A DNA stretch of 40,076 nt from assembly GCF_030317105.1 (NCBI RefSeq), contig NZ_JASZYG010000031.1:1-40076 (forward strand). Reading direction: 5' to 3'. This DNA is from Variovorax brevis. GTDB taxonomy: Bacteria; Pseudomonadota; Gammaproteobacteria; Burkholderiales; Burkholderiaceae_C. A program made the position numbers and the translations under genes. Below, piece after piece: positions 8,309 to 16,884 of the stretch; the first letter of the stretch is position 1, and each line of letters begins with the position of its first letter. Under the pieces are notes generated by a model, which saw only the letters and a list, made by a program, of their open reading frames with translations, ran no database searches and was not told where the DNA came from.

Positions 8309-9298
8309 TCAGGACGTCGCCGAGAAGCCGGTGGCCCGCACGACCTCGGCCCAGCGCGCGGACTCGCTTTTCATCAGCGCCGCCAGTTCCGCAGGCGTCG
8401 AGGACGCCGGGCGCAACCCGCCGCGCACCAGCATCTCCCTGACCTCGGGCCGCTGCAGCACCGCATTCACCTCTTGCGCCAGCCGCTGAACCAGCTCGCT
8501 CGGCGTCTTGGCGGGCACGAACATTCCCCACCAGTCTCGCACCACCAGTTCCTTGTAGCCCAGCTCGGCGAAGGTCGGTGCGGACGGGAAGCTCAGTGAT
8601 CGCTCGGTGCTCGAGGTCGCCAGGATGCGCAGCTTGCCGTCGTTGGCGAAGGGCACGAACTGGCCTTCCGCGAGGATCAGGGCTGACACCTGGCCTCCGA
8701 GCAACTCGATGACCGCGCCCGAGCGATACGGGATGTGGCGCAGCTCCACCCCGCTGGCGCGGCTCAGCAGCGTGCCGATCATGTGCGCCGGCGTGCCGAC
8801 CCCGGTGGTGCCGAAGTTCGCCATTTGCGGGTTGGCACGACACCAGTCGAGAAAGTCGGCAACGTTTTTCACCGACGGCGGCAGCATCGGCCCGACCGCC
8901 AGTGCGTTGGCAAAACTGCAGGTCAGGGTCACCGGCAGCACATCGTTCAGGGGGTCGAACGGCACGTTCTCGATGTGCGGCCGGAACGTGAAGATGCCCA
9001 CCGGCGAATGCATCATCACGCTGCCGTTGGCCGGCGACGCCACCAGCGCCTCGGCGGCGAGCCGCCCGCCCACCCCGGTGCGGTAGTCCATCGCCGTGCT
9101 CTTGGCATATCCCGCGCTGAGCTGCTCGAGGACTTGGCGCATGAGCGCGTCCAGCACGCCGCCGGGCGGAAATCCGAAGAGCAACTTCAGCGTCTCGGGT
9201 GTGGCGGCTGCCGCCGCAGCGCCCGGGCGAAAAAGCGTGGCTAAGATGGCCGCCTGAGCGGTAAACCCAACAAATGCTCGGCGTGAGACGGTGTTCAT
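8309..9298 (-). CDS. Bug-family periplasmic binding protein (tripartite tricarboxylate transporter type)
   Basis: A 329-residue extracytoplasmic solute receptor. The ATG at 9298 is preceded by ggag with 6-base spacing and gives an N-terminus MNTVSRRAFVGFTAQAAILA with a twin-arginine-like RRAF and a hydrophobic segment ending in an Ala-rich cleavage region. Family landmarks are LLFGFPPGGVLDALMRQV, YRTGVGGRLAAEALVASPAN, GTTGVGTPAHMIGTLL and LRHIPYRSGA, the known Bug ligand-binding loops. As is usual for Bug genes in Burkholderiales, no membrane subunits (TctA/TctB) are adjacent. It forms an operon with the downstream methyltransferase and is divergent from a wHTH/TPR regulator that probably controls it. 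Confidence 0.9.
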   Translation of the reverse strand: MNTVSRRAFVGFTAQAAILATLFRPGAAAAAATPETLKLLFGFPPGGVLDALMRQVLEQLSAGYAKSTAMDYRTGVGGRLAAEALVASPANGSVMMHSPVGIFTFRPHIENVPFDPLNDVLPVTLTCSFANALAVGPMLPPSVKNVADFLDWCRANPQMANFGTTGVGTPAHMIGTLLSRASGVELRHIPYRSGAVIELLGGQVSALILAEGQFVPFANDGKLRILATSSTERSLSFPSAPTFAELGYKELVVRDWWGMFVPAKTPSELVQRLAQEVNAVLQRPEVREMLVRGGLRPASSTPAELAALMKSESARWAEVVRATGFSATS

Positions 9299-9392
9299 GA
9301 CAGCTCCAGGGTGTGCGGTTCGGCCCGTTGCCGTCGATTGGAACGCCGCGGGCCGCCCTTGTCCTGAAAGAAGACTGAAAGAGTTCCGACAC
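9299..9392. promoter_or_regulatory. Divergent intergenic region between Bug operon and wHTH/TPR regulator
   Basis: About 94 bases separate the Bug ATG (9298) from the favoured TTG start of the regulator (9393). It must hold the promoters for both directions. I see no strong consensus -35/-10 pair or clear dyad by eye; the region contains tgaaagaagactgaaagag, a purine-rich direct-repeat-like stretch that also provides the ribosome site of the regulator. Confidence 0.4.
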
Positions 9393-10964
9393 TTGACCAC
9401 CACCACCGACGCCGAGGCGTTCTGCTTCGAAGGCTTCACGCTTGACCTTGTTCGCGGCTGCCTGTGCCGCGACGCTCAGGTGATCGAGTTGCGGCCGAAG
9501 AGCTTTGCCATGCTGTGCCACCTGGTGCGCAGCGCTCGGCGGCTGGTGCCGAAGGACGAGTTGATCGAGGCCGTGTGGCCCCATGTCGTGGTCACCGACG
9601 ACTCGCTCGCGCGCTGCGTGAGCGACCTGAGGCGAGCGCTGGGCGATGCGCAGATGCGCCTGGTGAAGACCGTGCCGCGGCGCGGCTACCTGCTCGACAC
9701 CGCTGTCACACGAACGGCATCGTCGTCCGCCATTGACAGCAGTCCGGCAACGGATCGGCCGTCCATCGCCGTGCTGCCGCTGAGCAACCTCAGCGGCGAC
9801 GCGCATCAGGACTACCTCTGCGACGGCCTGACCGAAGACCTGATCACGCTGCTGTCGTCGGTGCCCGACCTGCACGTGATCGCGAGCCATTCGGCCTTTG
9901 CCTACAAGGCGCAGGGTGGTGATGCCCGCGCGATCGGCAGCCAGCTCGGTGTTCGCTACCTGCTGCAGGGCAGCCTGCGCGCCGACACCGAGCGGCTGCG
10001 CATCACCGCGCATTTGGTCGACGCGGCCAGCGGCCACCAGCTGTGGGCAGAACACTACGATCGCGCCCGCGAGGACGTGTTCGCACTGCAGGATCAGATC
10101 ACGCAGCGCATCGTTGCGAGCCTGGTCGCGCGCGTGGGCCGCTCGGAGCTGGCGCGGGCGCTGCGCAAGCCGACGGACAACCTGGTGGCGTACGACCATT
10201 ACCTGCGCGGCGCGGCGGTGATGGAAAACCTCGCACTCGGGCATCGGGCCGAGGGCATCCCCGAGGCGCGCAGGCTGTTCAACCTGGCGCTCGCCGCCGA
10301 CCCCGGTTATTCGCGGCCGCTGGTGAGTCTGGCACAGACGCATTTCCTGACTTGGGTGGAACCGGTCGAGCACGGGCCCTTGCGCAGCGAGTTCCAGCTG
10401 CTGGCCACGCTGGACCACGCCGTGTCCCTGGCACAACGGGCGGTCGACCTCGACGCTCTTTCCGCGAAGGCCCACGCCTGCCTGGGCCACCTGCTGCATT
10501 GGCGGCAGCGCCGCGCCCAGGGCATGGCGGAGTTCGAGCGCGCGTTCGAGCTCAATCCCAACCTGTGCGAACTGAACTACATGATCGTGCTCACCCACGA
10601 CGGACGTGCCGCGGAGGCGATCGCATTCATGGAGCGCTGCAGAAAGCTGGACCCTTTCTACCCGCCGCGTTTCGATTCGCATCTGGCGCATGCCCACTAC
10701 CTGCTGGGCCACAACGAAGTGGCGCTCCGGCTGCTGAGGGGGTCGGTGCGCCGCAAGCCGAGCTTCCAGGGTGCGCATGCTTGGCACGCGGCCGCAGCGG
10801 CGCAGCTGGGCCATGACGACGAGGCCCGGGCGGCACTCGCGCAATTGGCGCAGTTTCAACCGCAGCTGACGATCACGAAGTTTCTTGGCCTGCTGCGCTA
10901 TGCGCAGCCCGCGGACGCCGAGCGGATGGCGGAAGGACTGCGCAAGGCTGGCCTTCGCGAATAG
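9393..10964 (+). CDS. OmpR-type winged-helix regulator with TolB-like and TPR domains
   Basis: About 523 residues from TTG 9393; an ATG at 9291 or 9297 is possible but would overlap the divergent Bug start. Residues ~5-100 are a Trans_reg_C winged helix (FCFEGFTLDLVRGCLCRDAQ, VIELRPKSFAML, ELIEAVWPHVVVTDDSLARC, RRALGD, KTVPRRGYLL). Residues ~120-240 have the IAVLPLSNLSGDAHQDYLCD, GLTEDLITLLS and GVRYLLQGSLR blocks of adenylate-cyclase-associated/CadC-like regulators. Residues ~270-520 are TPR-like helices (LAADPGYSRPLVSLAQTHF, AVDLDALSAKAHACLGHLLH, AFELNPNLCELNY). There is no cyclase domain or membrane segment. Likely a cytoplasmic one-component activator of the divergent Bug/methyltransferase operon (inference from arrangement). 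Confidence 0.85.
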   Translation: MTTTTDAEAFCFEGFTLDLVRGCLCRDAQVIELRPKSFAMLCHLVRSARRLVPKDELIEAVWPHVVVTDDSLARCVSDLRRALGDAQMRLVKTVPRRGYLLDTAVTRTASSSAIDSSPATDRPSIAVLPLSNLSGDAHQDYLCDGLTEDLITLLSSVPDLHVIASHSAFAYKAQGGDARAIGSQLGVRYLLQGSLRADTERLRITAHLVDAASGHQLWAEHYDRAREDVFALQDQITQRIVASLVARVGRSELARALRKPTDNLVAYDHYLRGAAVMENLALGHRAEGIPEARRLFNLALAADPGYSRPLVSLAQTHFLTWVEPVEHGPLRSEFQLLATLDHAVSLAQRAVDLDALSAKAHACLGHLLHWRQRRAQGMAEFERAFELNPNLCELNYMIVLTHDGRAAEAIAFMERCRKLDPFYPPRFDSHLAHAHYLLGHNEVALRLLRGSVRRKPSFQGAHAWHAAAAAQLGHDDEARAALAQLAQFQPQLTITKFLGLLRYAQPADAERMAEGLRKAGLRE

Positions 10965-11289
10965 GCGGCACGGGTGCGCGGAACTGCCGATCAAAGTGGG
11001 TTCGTACTGTTCCGCACGGTCGCCAGATTGGCTGGTTTTCGAGCGGTCGTTCGCGAACTTCGGCTCTTTGCGCCGTCAGCCGGCGTGCGCACGCCAACCC
11101 GCACCGCTTTGCCCCGTCGGCGGCGTGCGCCCGGCAAGTTCGGGGCCCGTTGCTGTCGGTCAGCTTCCGACAAAGCGGACCGTCGCGAAATTTGGTGGTC
11201 CGCCATCATCTGTTGTTCCAGCCTACGCTCGAAGGTGAACGTTCGTTGCCACCACCCAGTCGTCAGGCATGCGGCGCCTTGGCATCGTT
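10965..11289. other. No gene recognised
   Basis: About 325 bases downstream of the wHTH/TPR regulator. No credible coding frame; the sequence has several short degenerate repeats of the type ggtcagcttccgacaaagcg, reminiscent of decayed non-coding repeats common downstream of genes in Comamonadaceae. No terminator with a U-run is visible. Confidence 0.35.
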
Positions 11290-11502
11290 TGTGTTGAAAA
11301 ACTCGTTCGAGGGAAGACGCGAGTTAGGGCCCGATTGCTCTTCGCTGAGCGCGCGCGATGCATCGATGGCCGCCAGAGCCATGCACAGGTCCTCAGCGAC
11401 TTTTCCCGTGAGGGTGGTCCCGCGCGACATCGAACAGATGGCTCAAAGGTCGAAATCGCGCACGTGACGGCGTCGATTCCGAGTTTTTCAACACAATTGG
11501 CC
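11290..11502 (+). repeat. MITE-like element, copy 1
   Basis: A 213-bp segment bounded by inverted repeats TGTGTTGAAAAACTCG (11290-11305) and its complement (11480-11495), the latter extended by aattggcc. It has no coding capacity beyond short frames. The interior aligns with the reverse complement of copy 2 (16558-16785), sharing for example ttgatggccgccagagcc-like, gcccgattgc and tcgaaatcgc blocks. The ends resemble those of full-size transposons of the IS5/IS1182 kind found in Burkholderiales (family from memory, unsure), so it is probably a non-autonomous derivative. Confidence 0.75.
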
Positions 11503-11554
11503 CGGGGCCGTCATCGAACTTCCTGATGAGAACGACCGCTTGCCGCCCAAAGCA

Positions 11555-11580
11555 CACTCCCGTGTAAGCGGGCTCCTACA
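11555..11580. repeat. REP-like hairpin (single copy)
   Basis: The sequence cccgtgtaagcggg forms a short stem-loop followed by ctcctaca. Its reverse complement, tgtaggagcccgctta, resembles the core of pseudomonad/xanthomonad REP sequences. Only one copy is seen in this window, so the assignment is weak. Confidence 0.3.
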
Positions 11581-11742
11581 TTCAGCGAACTCTTTTGCGG
11601 ACGAAGGGCGCTCGCTCTTGACCTGAGTGCTGTCTTCAGGACAACGGTATGCTCGACCGTATGGGCCTCGCACTCGACAATTTTTCTGCTGGGCCTGCGC
11701 ACGCCCTCACCGCGCGCGCCACCAACTTAGCGCTGGAGGGCC

Positions 11743-12162
11743 ATGCGACAGCAAGTCATCGAGAAAGCACTCGCTGAAATGGCTGGCGAGCATGCGGACC
11801 CGACCGCGGTTGCCAATGCGACGGCGGACGCCTTGCGTTTGTTCCTCGCCGAACTGGACCGGCTGATCGGGTCAGAAGCAAGTAGTGCGCTTTTTGCACG
11901 AAGCGTGCAATTGATGCGCCCCTCGTTTCCGTGGCTTACCCAAGCGGCCGTAGATTCGCGGGACGCAAGACTTACGACATTGCGGAACGACCTTTCCTCA
12001 TCCAACCCGCATCAGGCACGTAAAACTGGAGAAGCCCTCCTGCTCACCTTCACCGATCTTTTGGTATCACTGATCGGCGAACCCTTGACACACCGCTTGT
12101 TGCGTTCGGCTTGGAGCATTCCTGCTGACGACGAGCCTTCCGGGAGAAAGCTCGATGAATGA
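11743..12162 (+). CDS. Hypothetical protein, first gene of KaiC-like/histidine kinase operon
   Basis: A 139-residue soluble, mostly helical protein with no motif I can name (MRQQVIEKALAEMAGEHADP, LRLFLAELDRLIGSEASSAL, and later LLLTFTDLLVSLIGEPLTHR). The ATG at 11743 follows ggaggg closely. Its 3' end overlaps the start of the KaiC-like gene by 8 bases, indicating translational coupling. It therefore probably acts with the ATPase and the kinase, perhaps as an adaptor or sensor. The N-terminal helical region and regular spacing of hydrophobics are compatible with a dimer. No signal peptide or membrane segment. Confidence 0.65.
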   Translation: MRQQVIEKALAEMAGEHADPTAVANATADALRLFLAELDRLIGSEASSALFARSVQLMRPSFPWLTQAAVDSRDARLTTLRNDLSSSNPHQARKTGEALLLTFTDLLVSLIGEPLTHRLLRSAWSIPADDEPSGRKLDE

Positions 12163-13648
12163 CAAGGTTGAGATCCGACGGCTGCCGACGGGCGTGCCGG
12201 GACTCGATGCAGTGCTGGGCGGAGGGCTGGCAGAGTTTTCTTTCAACCTGATCGCCGGCGCACCCGGATCGGGAAAGACCACGCTTGCGCACCAGATCAT
12301 GTTTTCGCTGGCGAAGCCAGACAGGCGGGCCCTGTTTTTTACCGTGCTCGGCGAGCCGCCACTGAAGATGCTGCGCTATCAGCAGCAATACAGCTTTTTC
12401 GACGCCAGCAAGGTCAACGACTCGATTCGCTTCGTCAACTTGGCCGATGACGTGATGACCGGGAATTTCGAGCGTGTGTTGGCCCGCATCACTGAAGAAG
12501 TCGAACTTTTCGAGCCAGCCCTCGTCCTGGTCGATTCATTTCGCTCCGTGGTTCAGGCGACAAAGGGCTTAGGCAACGGCATGGATCTGCAGCAGTTCAT
12601 CCAGCGGCTTGGCGTGCATTTGACGACGTGGCAGGCAACGACATTCCTGATCGGTGAGTACATGGCGCCCGAAACCGAGTCGAATCCGATCTTCACGGTC
12701 GCCGACGGCATCCTCTGGCTGGCGCAAAGCGTCGATCGCAATTCGATGGTGCGCAAGATCCAGGTCACAAAGATGCGCGGGCATGCCACCATCCCCGGGC
12801 TTCACACCTTCCGCATCAGCGGGGACGGTGTCCATATCTTTCCTCGTACCATCGCGCGCACTGGTCAGGCGCCGGCAGCCGGACCGCTCGGCGGCGATCC
12901 AGTGGCGCCGCTGCGGCTGTCGATGGGCATCCCCGTACTGGACGAACTCATGTGCGGCGGCTTGCCGGCGGGCTATTCGCTGTTGGTCGCCGGGCCTTCG
13001 GGCTCCGGCAAATCACAGCTCGCCGCTGCCTTCCTTGCCGCAGGCGCGCAGGCCGGCGAAAAAGGCGTGATTGCCGCCTTCGAGAAAAGCCCGGGCCTGG
13101 CTCGGACGCTCTTGCTGGATAAGTTGATCGCAGACGGCGATGTGAGCGTTGTGGATACCCGCACACTGGACTTGTCGATCGACGAGACCTTGTACGCGCT
13201 GACGGAGCTGATCGGGCGCACCGGCGCGACGCGTGTCGTCATCGATTCGCTTTCGGGATTCGAGCTTGCGCTGGCGCCGACCTTTCGCGAGGACTTCCGC
13301 GAATCACTACATCGCATGGTTGCGGTGCTGACGGGCATGGGCGCAGCCGTGTTGATGATCTCGGAGCTCGAGGATCGCTACACGGACCTGCGATTCAGTC
13401 CCTACGGTGCCGCGTTCCTGACCGATGCGATCATCGTGCAACGCTATGTCGAACTGCAGGGGGAGATCAAGCGGGTGATGGCGGTGGTCAAGCTCAGGAA
13501 CAGCGCCCACAGCCACGAACTTCGATTGTTCGAGATCACCGACACGGGCATTGCCATCGGCGAACGCAAGCCTGAGATGAACGCGTTGCTCACGGGCCAT
13601 CCAAGACTTGCCGCGACGATGCCAGTCTGGAAAGCAGATCCGCCATGA
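12155..13648 (+). CDS. KaiC/RAD55-like ATPase with two RecA-fold domains
   Basis: A 497-residue protein with tandem KaiC-type domains. Domain 1 (~1-240) starts VEIRRLPTGVPGLDAVLGGG, with Walker A G35-APGSGK-T42 and Walker B-like EPALVLVDSFRS. Domain 2 (~250-475) starts LRLSMGIPVLDELMCGGLPA, with Walker A G280-PSGSGK-S287 and VVIDSLSGFE. The paired catalytic glutamates after strand 2 of circadian KaiC are not conserved (LGEPPL and FEKSPG instead). This is therefore a KaiC-family signalling ATPase, not a clock protein; no KaiA/KaiB is nearby. The end VKLRNSAHSHELRLFEI is the family's usual terminal block. It overlaps genes on both sides (8 bases upstream, ATGA downstream), so it is the core of a three-gene signalling operon. 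Confidence 0.88.
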   Translation: MNDKVEIRRLPTGVPGLDAVLGGGLAEFSFNLIAGAPGSGKTTLAHQIMFSLAKPDRRALFFTVLGEPPLKMLRYQQQYSFFDASKVNDSIRFVNLADDVMTGNFERVLARITEEVELFEPALVLVDSFRSVVQATKGLGNGMDLQQFIQRLGVHLTTWQATTFLIGEYMAPETESNPIFTVADGILWLAQSVDRNSMVRKIQVTKMRGHATIPGLHTFRISGDGVHIFPRTIARTGQAPAAGPLGGDPVAPLRLSMGIPVLDELMCGGLPAGYSLLVAGPSGSGKSQLAAAFLAAGAQAGEKGVIAAFEKSPGLARTLLLDKLIADGDVSVVDTRTLDLSIDETLYALTELIGRTGATRVVIDSLSGFELALAPTFREDFRESLHRMVAVLTGMGAAVLMISELEDRYTDLRFSPYGAAFLTDAIIVQRYVELQGEIKRVMAVVKLRNSAHSHELRLFEITDTGIAIGERKPEMNALLTGHPRLAATMPVWKADPP

Positions 13649-14976
13649 GCAAAGCCGCGCCAGGGCGACATGACGGGCAGACCCTCCAGCGCGAGAAGGC
13701 AATTGGCGAGCGCGAAGACGCGGCGCGCACACGCGAAGCGGCTGTCCTGCTTCGCGAACAGGCGCAGGCGCACTCGGAAGAACACACCGCCGATGTGCAG
13801 GAGGCCAACAAGCACCTCGTCATGGCCACCCTGCAAGCCCAGGAGCTCAAGGATGCGGCCTTGCTTGCCAAGCGTCACCAGGATGAATTTCTGGCCATGC
13901 TGGCCCACGAGCTGCGCAATCCCCTGGCACCGATCCGCAGCGCCGTGGCACTGCTGGAGCGCCTTGATGCCGTTCATCCGACGCTCTCACTCATCCGCGA
14001 AGTCGTGGGGCGCCAGGTGGAACATATGGCGCGCCTGCTCGACGACCTGCTGGATGCCTCCCGCGTCACCAGTGGCAAGGTGACGCTGCAGCGGCGGCCC
14101 ACCAGGGTCAATGATTTTGTCGATCAGGCGGTCGAGATCAGCCGGGGGCACATCGACGCCCAGCACCATCAACTCAGCCTGGACATGCCCGTCACTCCCC
14201 TCTACGTCGATGGCGATCCGACGCGACTGGCGCAGATCATCGGCAACCTGTTGCACAACGCTGCCAAGTACACACCGGAAGGCGGCGTGATCTCTGTCAG
14301 CGCGCGCGGGGTCGGGGACAAGGTCGTGATCCGGGTGATCGACAACGGCAGCGGGATTTCAGCCGAAACGCTTCCAAACATATTCGACCTGTTCCGCCAG
14401 GAAGACCGTACCCTGAATCGCAGCCAGGGCGGGTTGGGCATCGGCCTCACCATCGTGCGCAGCATGGTCGAACTCCATGGTGGAAATGTCGAGGCGCGAA
14501 GCGCCGGTCTCGGCCAGGGGAGCGAGTTCATCGTGACCATTCCCCGCGTGGACGGCCCCATCAGTGTTCGGGTCGAACCTCGCCTGACGACGACTGCCGC
14601 ACCGAGCCGAATCTTGCTGGTCGATGACAACGCCGACGCGGGGACCCTTCTGGCGATGCTGCTGCGCATGTCGGGCCATGAAGTCGAGATTGCGCTTGAT
14701 GGTCTCTCGGCCCTGGAGATGTATGACCAGCAGCGGCCGCAGGTCCTGTTGTGCGACATCGGCCTGCCTGGGCTCAACGGATACGAGGTCGCTTCAAGGA
14801 TTCGCGCAAGAAACGATACGCCGGCAACGGTACTGATCGCCCTTACCGGCTACGACGGGCCTGCCGATCGCTCGCGTGCGCTCGCAGCCGGCTTCAACTA
14901 TCACGTTGCAAAGCCGGTGGATTTTGACGATCTCGTGGCGCTGATCAACTCCAGTCAAGGCAACGATCGCTCATAA
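13645..14976 (+). CDS. Soluble hybrid histidine kinase (coiled coil-HisKA-HATPase-receiver)
   Basis: A 443-residue cytoplasmic kinase. Residues ~10-75 are a charged coiled coil (EKAIGEREDAARTREAAVLL). HisKA holds phospho-acceptor H88 in AMLAHELRNPLAPIR. HATPase_c (~190-310) has the N box (IIGNLLHNAAKYT), DNGSGIS and GGLGIGLTIV. The C-terminal receiver (~325-440) has ILLVDDNADAG, phospho-acceptor D371 in LCDIGLPG, and the lysine of HVAKPVDFDD. There is no membrane segment or PAS/GAF sensor, so its input probably comes from the KaiC-like ATPase encoded immediately upstream with an ATGA overlap (inference). There is no DNA-binding output domain in the operon, so the phosphorelay target is unknown. 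Confidence 0.92.
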   Translation: MSKAAPGRHDGQTLQREKAIGEREDAARTREAAVLLREQAQAHSEEHTADVQEANKHLVMATLQAQELKDAALLAKRHQDEFLAMLAHELRNPLAPIRSAVALLERLDAVHPTLSLIREVVGRQVEHMARLLDDLLDASRVTSGKVTLQRRPTRVNDFVDQAVEISRGHIDAQHHQLSLDMPVTPLYVDGDPTRLAQIIGNLLHNAAKYTPEGGVISVSARGVGDKVVIRVIDNGSGISAETLPNIFDLFRQEDRTLNRSQGGLGIGLTIVRSMVELHGGNVEARSAGLGQGSEFIVTIPRVDGPISVRVEPRLTTTAAPSRILLVDDNADAGTLLAMLLRMSGHEVEIALDGLSALEMYDQQRPQVLLCDIGLPGLNGYEVASRIRARNDTPATVLIALTGYDGPADRSRALAAGFNYHVAKPVDFDDLVALINSSQGNDRS

Positions 14977-15033
14977 GTCGCGGCACAGTTGCAATCGGCA
15001 AGTTCAGGCCCCATCCGTCACCCGAGGCCCGCG

Positions 15034-16260
15034 TCAAAGCGACTTGAGATACTGGGCGAGGTCTGCGATGTCCTGCGGGCTCAGGCCCAGCGCCCGCTTT
15101 GTGTTGTAGGTGCTCACGACATCTTCGAGCGTCGCTGCCGACCCATTGTGGAAATAGGGCGCATGCTGCCACGCACCCTTGAGGGGCGTGGTGCGATAGA
15201 GCCTGGTCGCCGATCTCGCGGCATAGCTCGGCGTCTCCGGCTCGGCCATTGAATCGGCGGGCGGATGCAGCGTGTCGTTGGCGTCGGTGAACAGCGCACC
15301 GGCGTGGCAGGTCGCACACTTGCCGGTGCCCTCGAAAACCTGCTTTCCCCGCAACGCCGCCGTGGCGTCGTACGTGCCCGCGGGTGCGGCCGGCGCCTTC
15401 AGCGACAACTCGTAGGCTTGCAGGGCCGGCAGCTTGCTCGTGACGAGGTCCTGGGTGCCATGGGTGATGCTGAGATTCAGGCGCGGTTCCGAGAATGAGC
15501 CCTGGCCGCCCATTTCAGCCACGGCCACGTAGCGGTTCCAGTACGCAGGCTCGTTGCCGTCGCCAGTGAAGGTCACGCTGTGGATGCCGTCCAGGCCATA
15601 CGCCGGCGGAATGACCACCGGGTTGCTGATGCCGTCGATGTTGTGGCGCGGGTCGAACTTGCCCTTGCCCCAGGAGTTGAAGACGGCCTTCATCGCCGTG
15701 TCAACCGCCGGCGACAGGGCGATGATCGCGCCGGGATTCAAGTCCCGGTTGGCCCGGCCATCGAGTCGCTTGCCAATCCCTGGTGCGAAGGAGTTGTCGA
15801 CGGTCGAGTGGCACAGCGCGCAGGTGATTCCGACGCGCGTCAAGGCATCCTTGCCATTGACCATCTCGACCTTGCCCTTGAGCCCCACCACGGCATCGAG
15901 CTTGAGGAGCGCGACGGTTGTATCAGGGCTATGCAGGTCGATGCTTCCGTCCTGGATGCCCTGCACCACAGCCGGGGGCAAGGCCTCAGCATCGACCTTC
16001 AGGCCGACAGACAGCGCGGTGACCGGATCAACCGCGGCGCCGATCACCTCGTGCATCTTCAGTGTGTCGCTCCACTGAACTTCGTCCCCGAAGGTGTCGT
16101 AGCGGAAGATCTGTTTGCCTTCTGCGACGAGGGCCGCTTGGGCGGCCTCCTGCTCTGCGGCCGACTTGCTGGAGCCGCCACCGCATGCGCTGAGCGCCAG
16201 AGTCGCGCCGAACACCGCCGCCGCCAGCGTGCTGCGCACTACAAGATTTTCCTCCTGCAT
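15034..16260 (-). CDS. Di-haem cytochrome c lipoprotein, cytochrome c peroxidase/MauG-like
   Basis: A 408-residue exported protein. The signal peptide ends in a lipobox L23-S-A-C26, followed by a Gly/Ser linker, so it is probably anchored in a membrane facing the periplasm. There are two haem-binding sites, C147-ALCH and C315-ATCH. The second half looks like a di-haem peroxidase domain: ALRGKQVFEGTGKCATCHAG, then TPLKGAWQHAPYFHNGSAAT and LEDVVSTYNTKRALGLSPQD, the usual C-terminal block. The first haem region is atypical (DPRHNIDGISNPVVIPPAYG), so it may be an oxidoreductase of another di-haem subfamily. It is convergent with the kinase operon (gap 57 bases). Substrate not deducible. Confidence 0.85.
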   Translation of the reverse strand: MQEENLVVRSTLAAAVFGATLALSACGGGSSKSAAEQEAAQAALVAEGKQIFRYDTFGDEVQWSDTLKMHEVIGAAVDPVTALSVGLKVDAEALPPAVVQGIQDGSIDLHSPDTTVALLKLDAVVGLKGKVEMVNGKDALTRVGITCALCHSTVDNSFAPGIGKRLDGRANRDLNPGAIIALSPAVDTAMKAVFNSWGKGKFDPRHNIDGISNPVVIPPAYGLDGIHSVTFTGDGNEPAYWNRYVAVAEMGGQGSFSEPRLNLSITHGTQDLVTSKLPALQAYELSLKAPAAPAGTYDATAALRGKQVFEGTGKCATCHAGALFTDANDTLHPPADSMAEPETPSYAARSATRLYRTTPLKGAWQHAPYFHNGSAATLEDVVSTYNTKRALGLSPQDIADLAQYLKSL

Positions 16261-16557
16261 ACCGCGTCCTTTCTCCAGGGATGAGGGTCCGCGCCAAAGC
16301 GGTTCTCTTCCTTAGATGCAGGCACATGGCAGGATGTGACAGCGTATTTGTGAAAATCTGCACCGGCGCGAGTCTTGGCCTTCCAGGCGTGTTGGCCAAG
16401 GGGCGCGACGCGCACATGCCATGCCAGCAGGCGCTTGGCGTCAGGCCGTGAAGCAGGACCTGCCACTGGAGTTCAAGTTCCGGGCTTTAAAACTCGAGCG
16501 GCCGTAATCAGTAGTCTGTTGCGGTCGTAGACCTGGTTGGAATGACAGGCTCAGATC
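16261..16557. other. No gene recognised; upstream region of the cytochrome gene
   Basis: About 300 bases between the cytochrome start and MITE copy 2. It should contain the cytochrome promoter. No clear consensus promoter or coding frame is visible. The part adjoining the MITE (ttaaaactcgagcggccgta) shows no match elsewhere in the window. Confidence 0.35.
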
Positions 16558-16785
16558 GGCCAATTGTGTTGAAAAACTCGGAATCAACGATGTCCCTTGA
16601 GCGATTTCGATCCAGGGGCCAACGACGAGGTGTTGACTGCTCCTCGGGACCCGCCGCAATGGGAATCCTGTCTGAGACCTTGTGCGCGGCTCTGGCGGCC
16701 ATCAATGCATCACACGGGCGCTGCGACATGCAATCGGGTCTTAACCCGCGTCCTCGCGCAAACGAGTTTTTCAACACAATTGGCC
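16558..16785 (-). repeat. MITE-like element, copy 2
   Basis: A 228-bp segment with perfect 23-base terminal inverted repeats (16558-16580 and 16763-16785; inner core TGTGTTGAAAAACTCG, outer end ggccaat). It has no coding capacity. The reverse complement aligns with copy 1 at 11290-11502 through the interior, so the two copies lie in inverted orientation about 5 kb apart, bracketing the KaiC-like/kinase operon and the cytochrome gene. It inserted into decayed DNA next to the etfA fragment. Confidence 0.8.
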
Positions 16786-16884
16786 ACGACTGTGAATTCG
16801 CAGCCGAACCCGACAGCCGCCCTTAAGGGTGATGGCCTTGTTGTCCTCCGACAGCGCGCCCTGTGCGGTGCGGTAGGCGCCTTT

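Noticed and set aside
7281..10994. A 1237-codon open frame on the minus strand spanning 7281-10994
   Set aside because: Only its end (7281-8303) is a real methyltransferase; the rest is antisense to the regulator and out of frame with the Bug gene, an artefact of GC-rich codon bias.
12155..14976. A circadian clock (kaiABC) locus
   Set aside because: No kaiA or kaiB and the KaiC-like protein lacks the paired catalytic glutamates; it is a signalling ATPase of the wider family.
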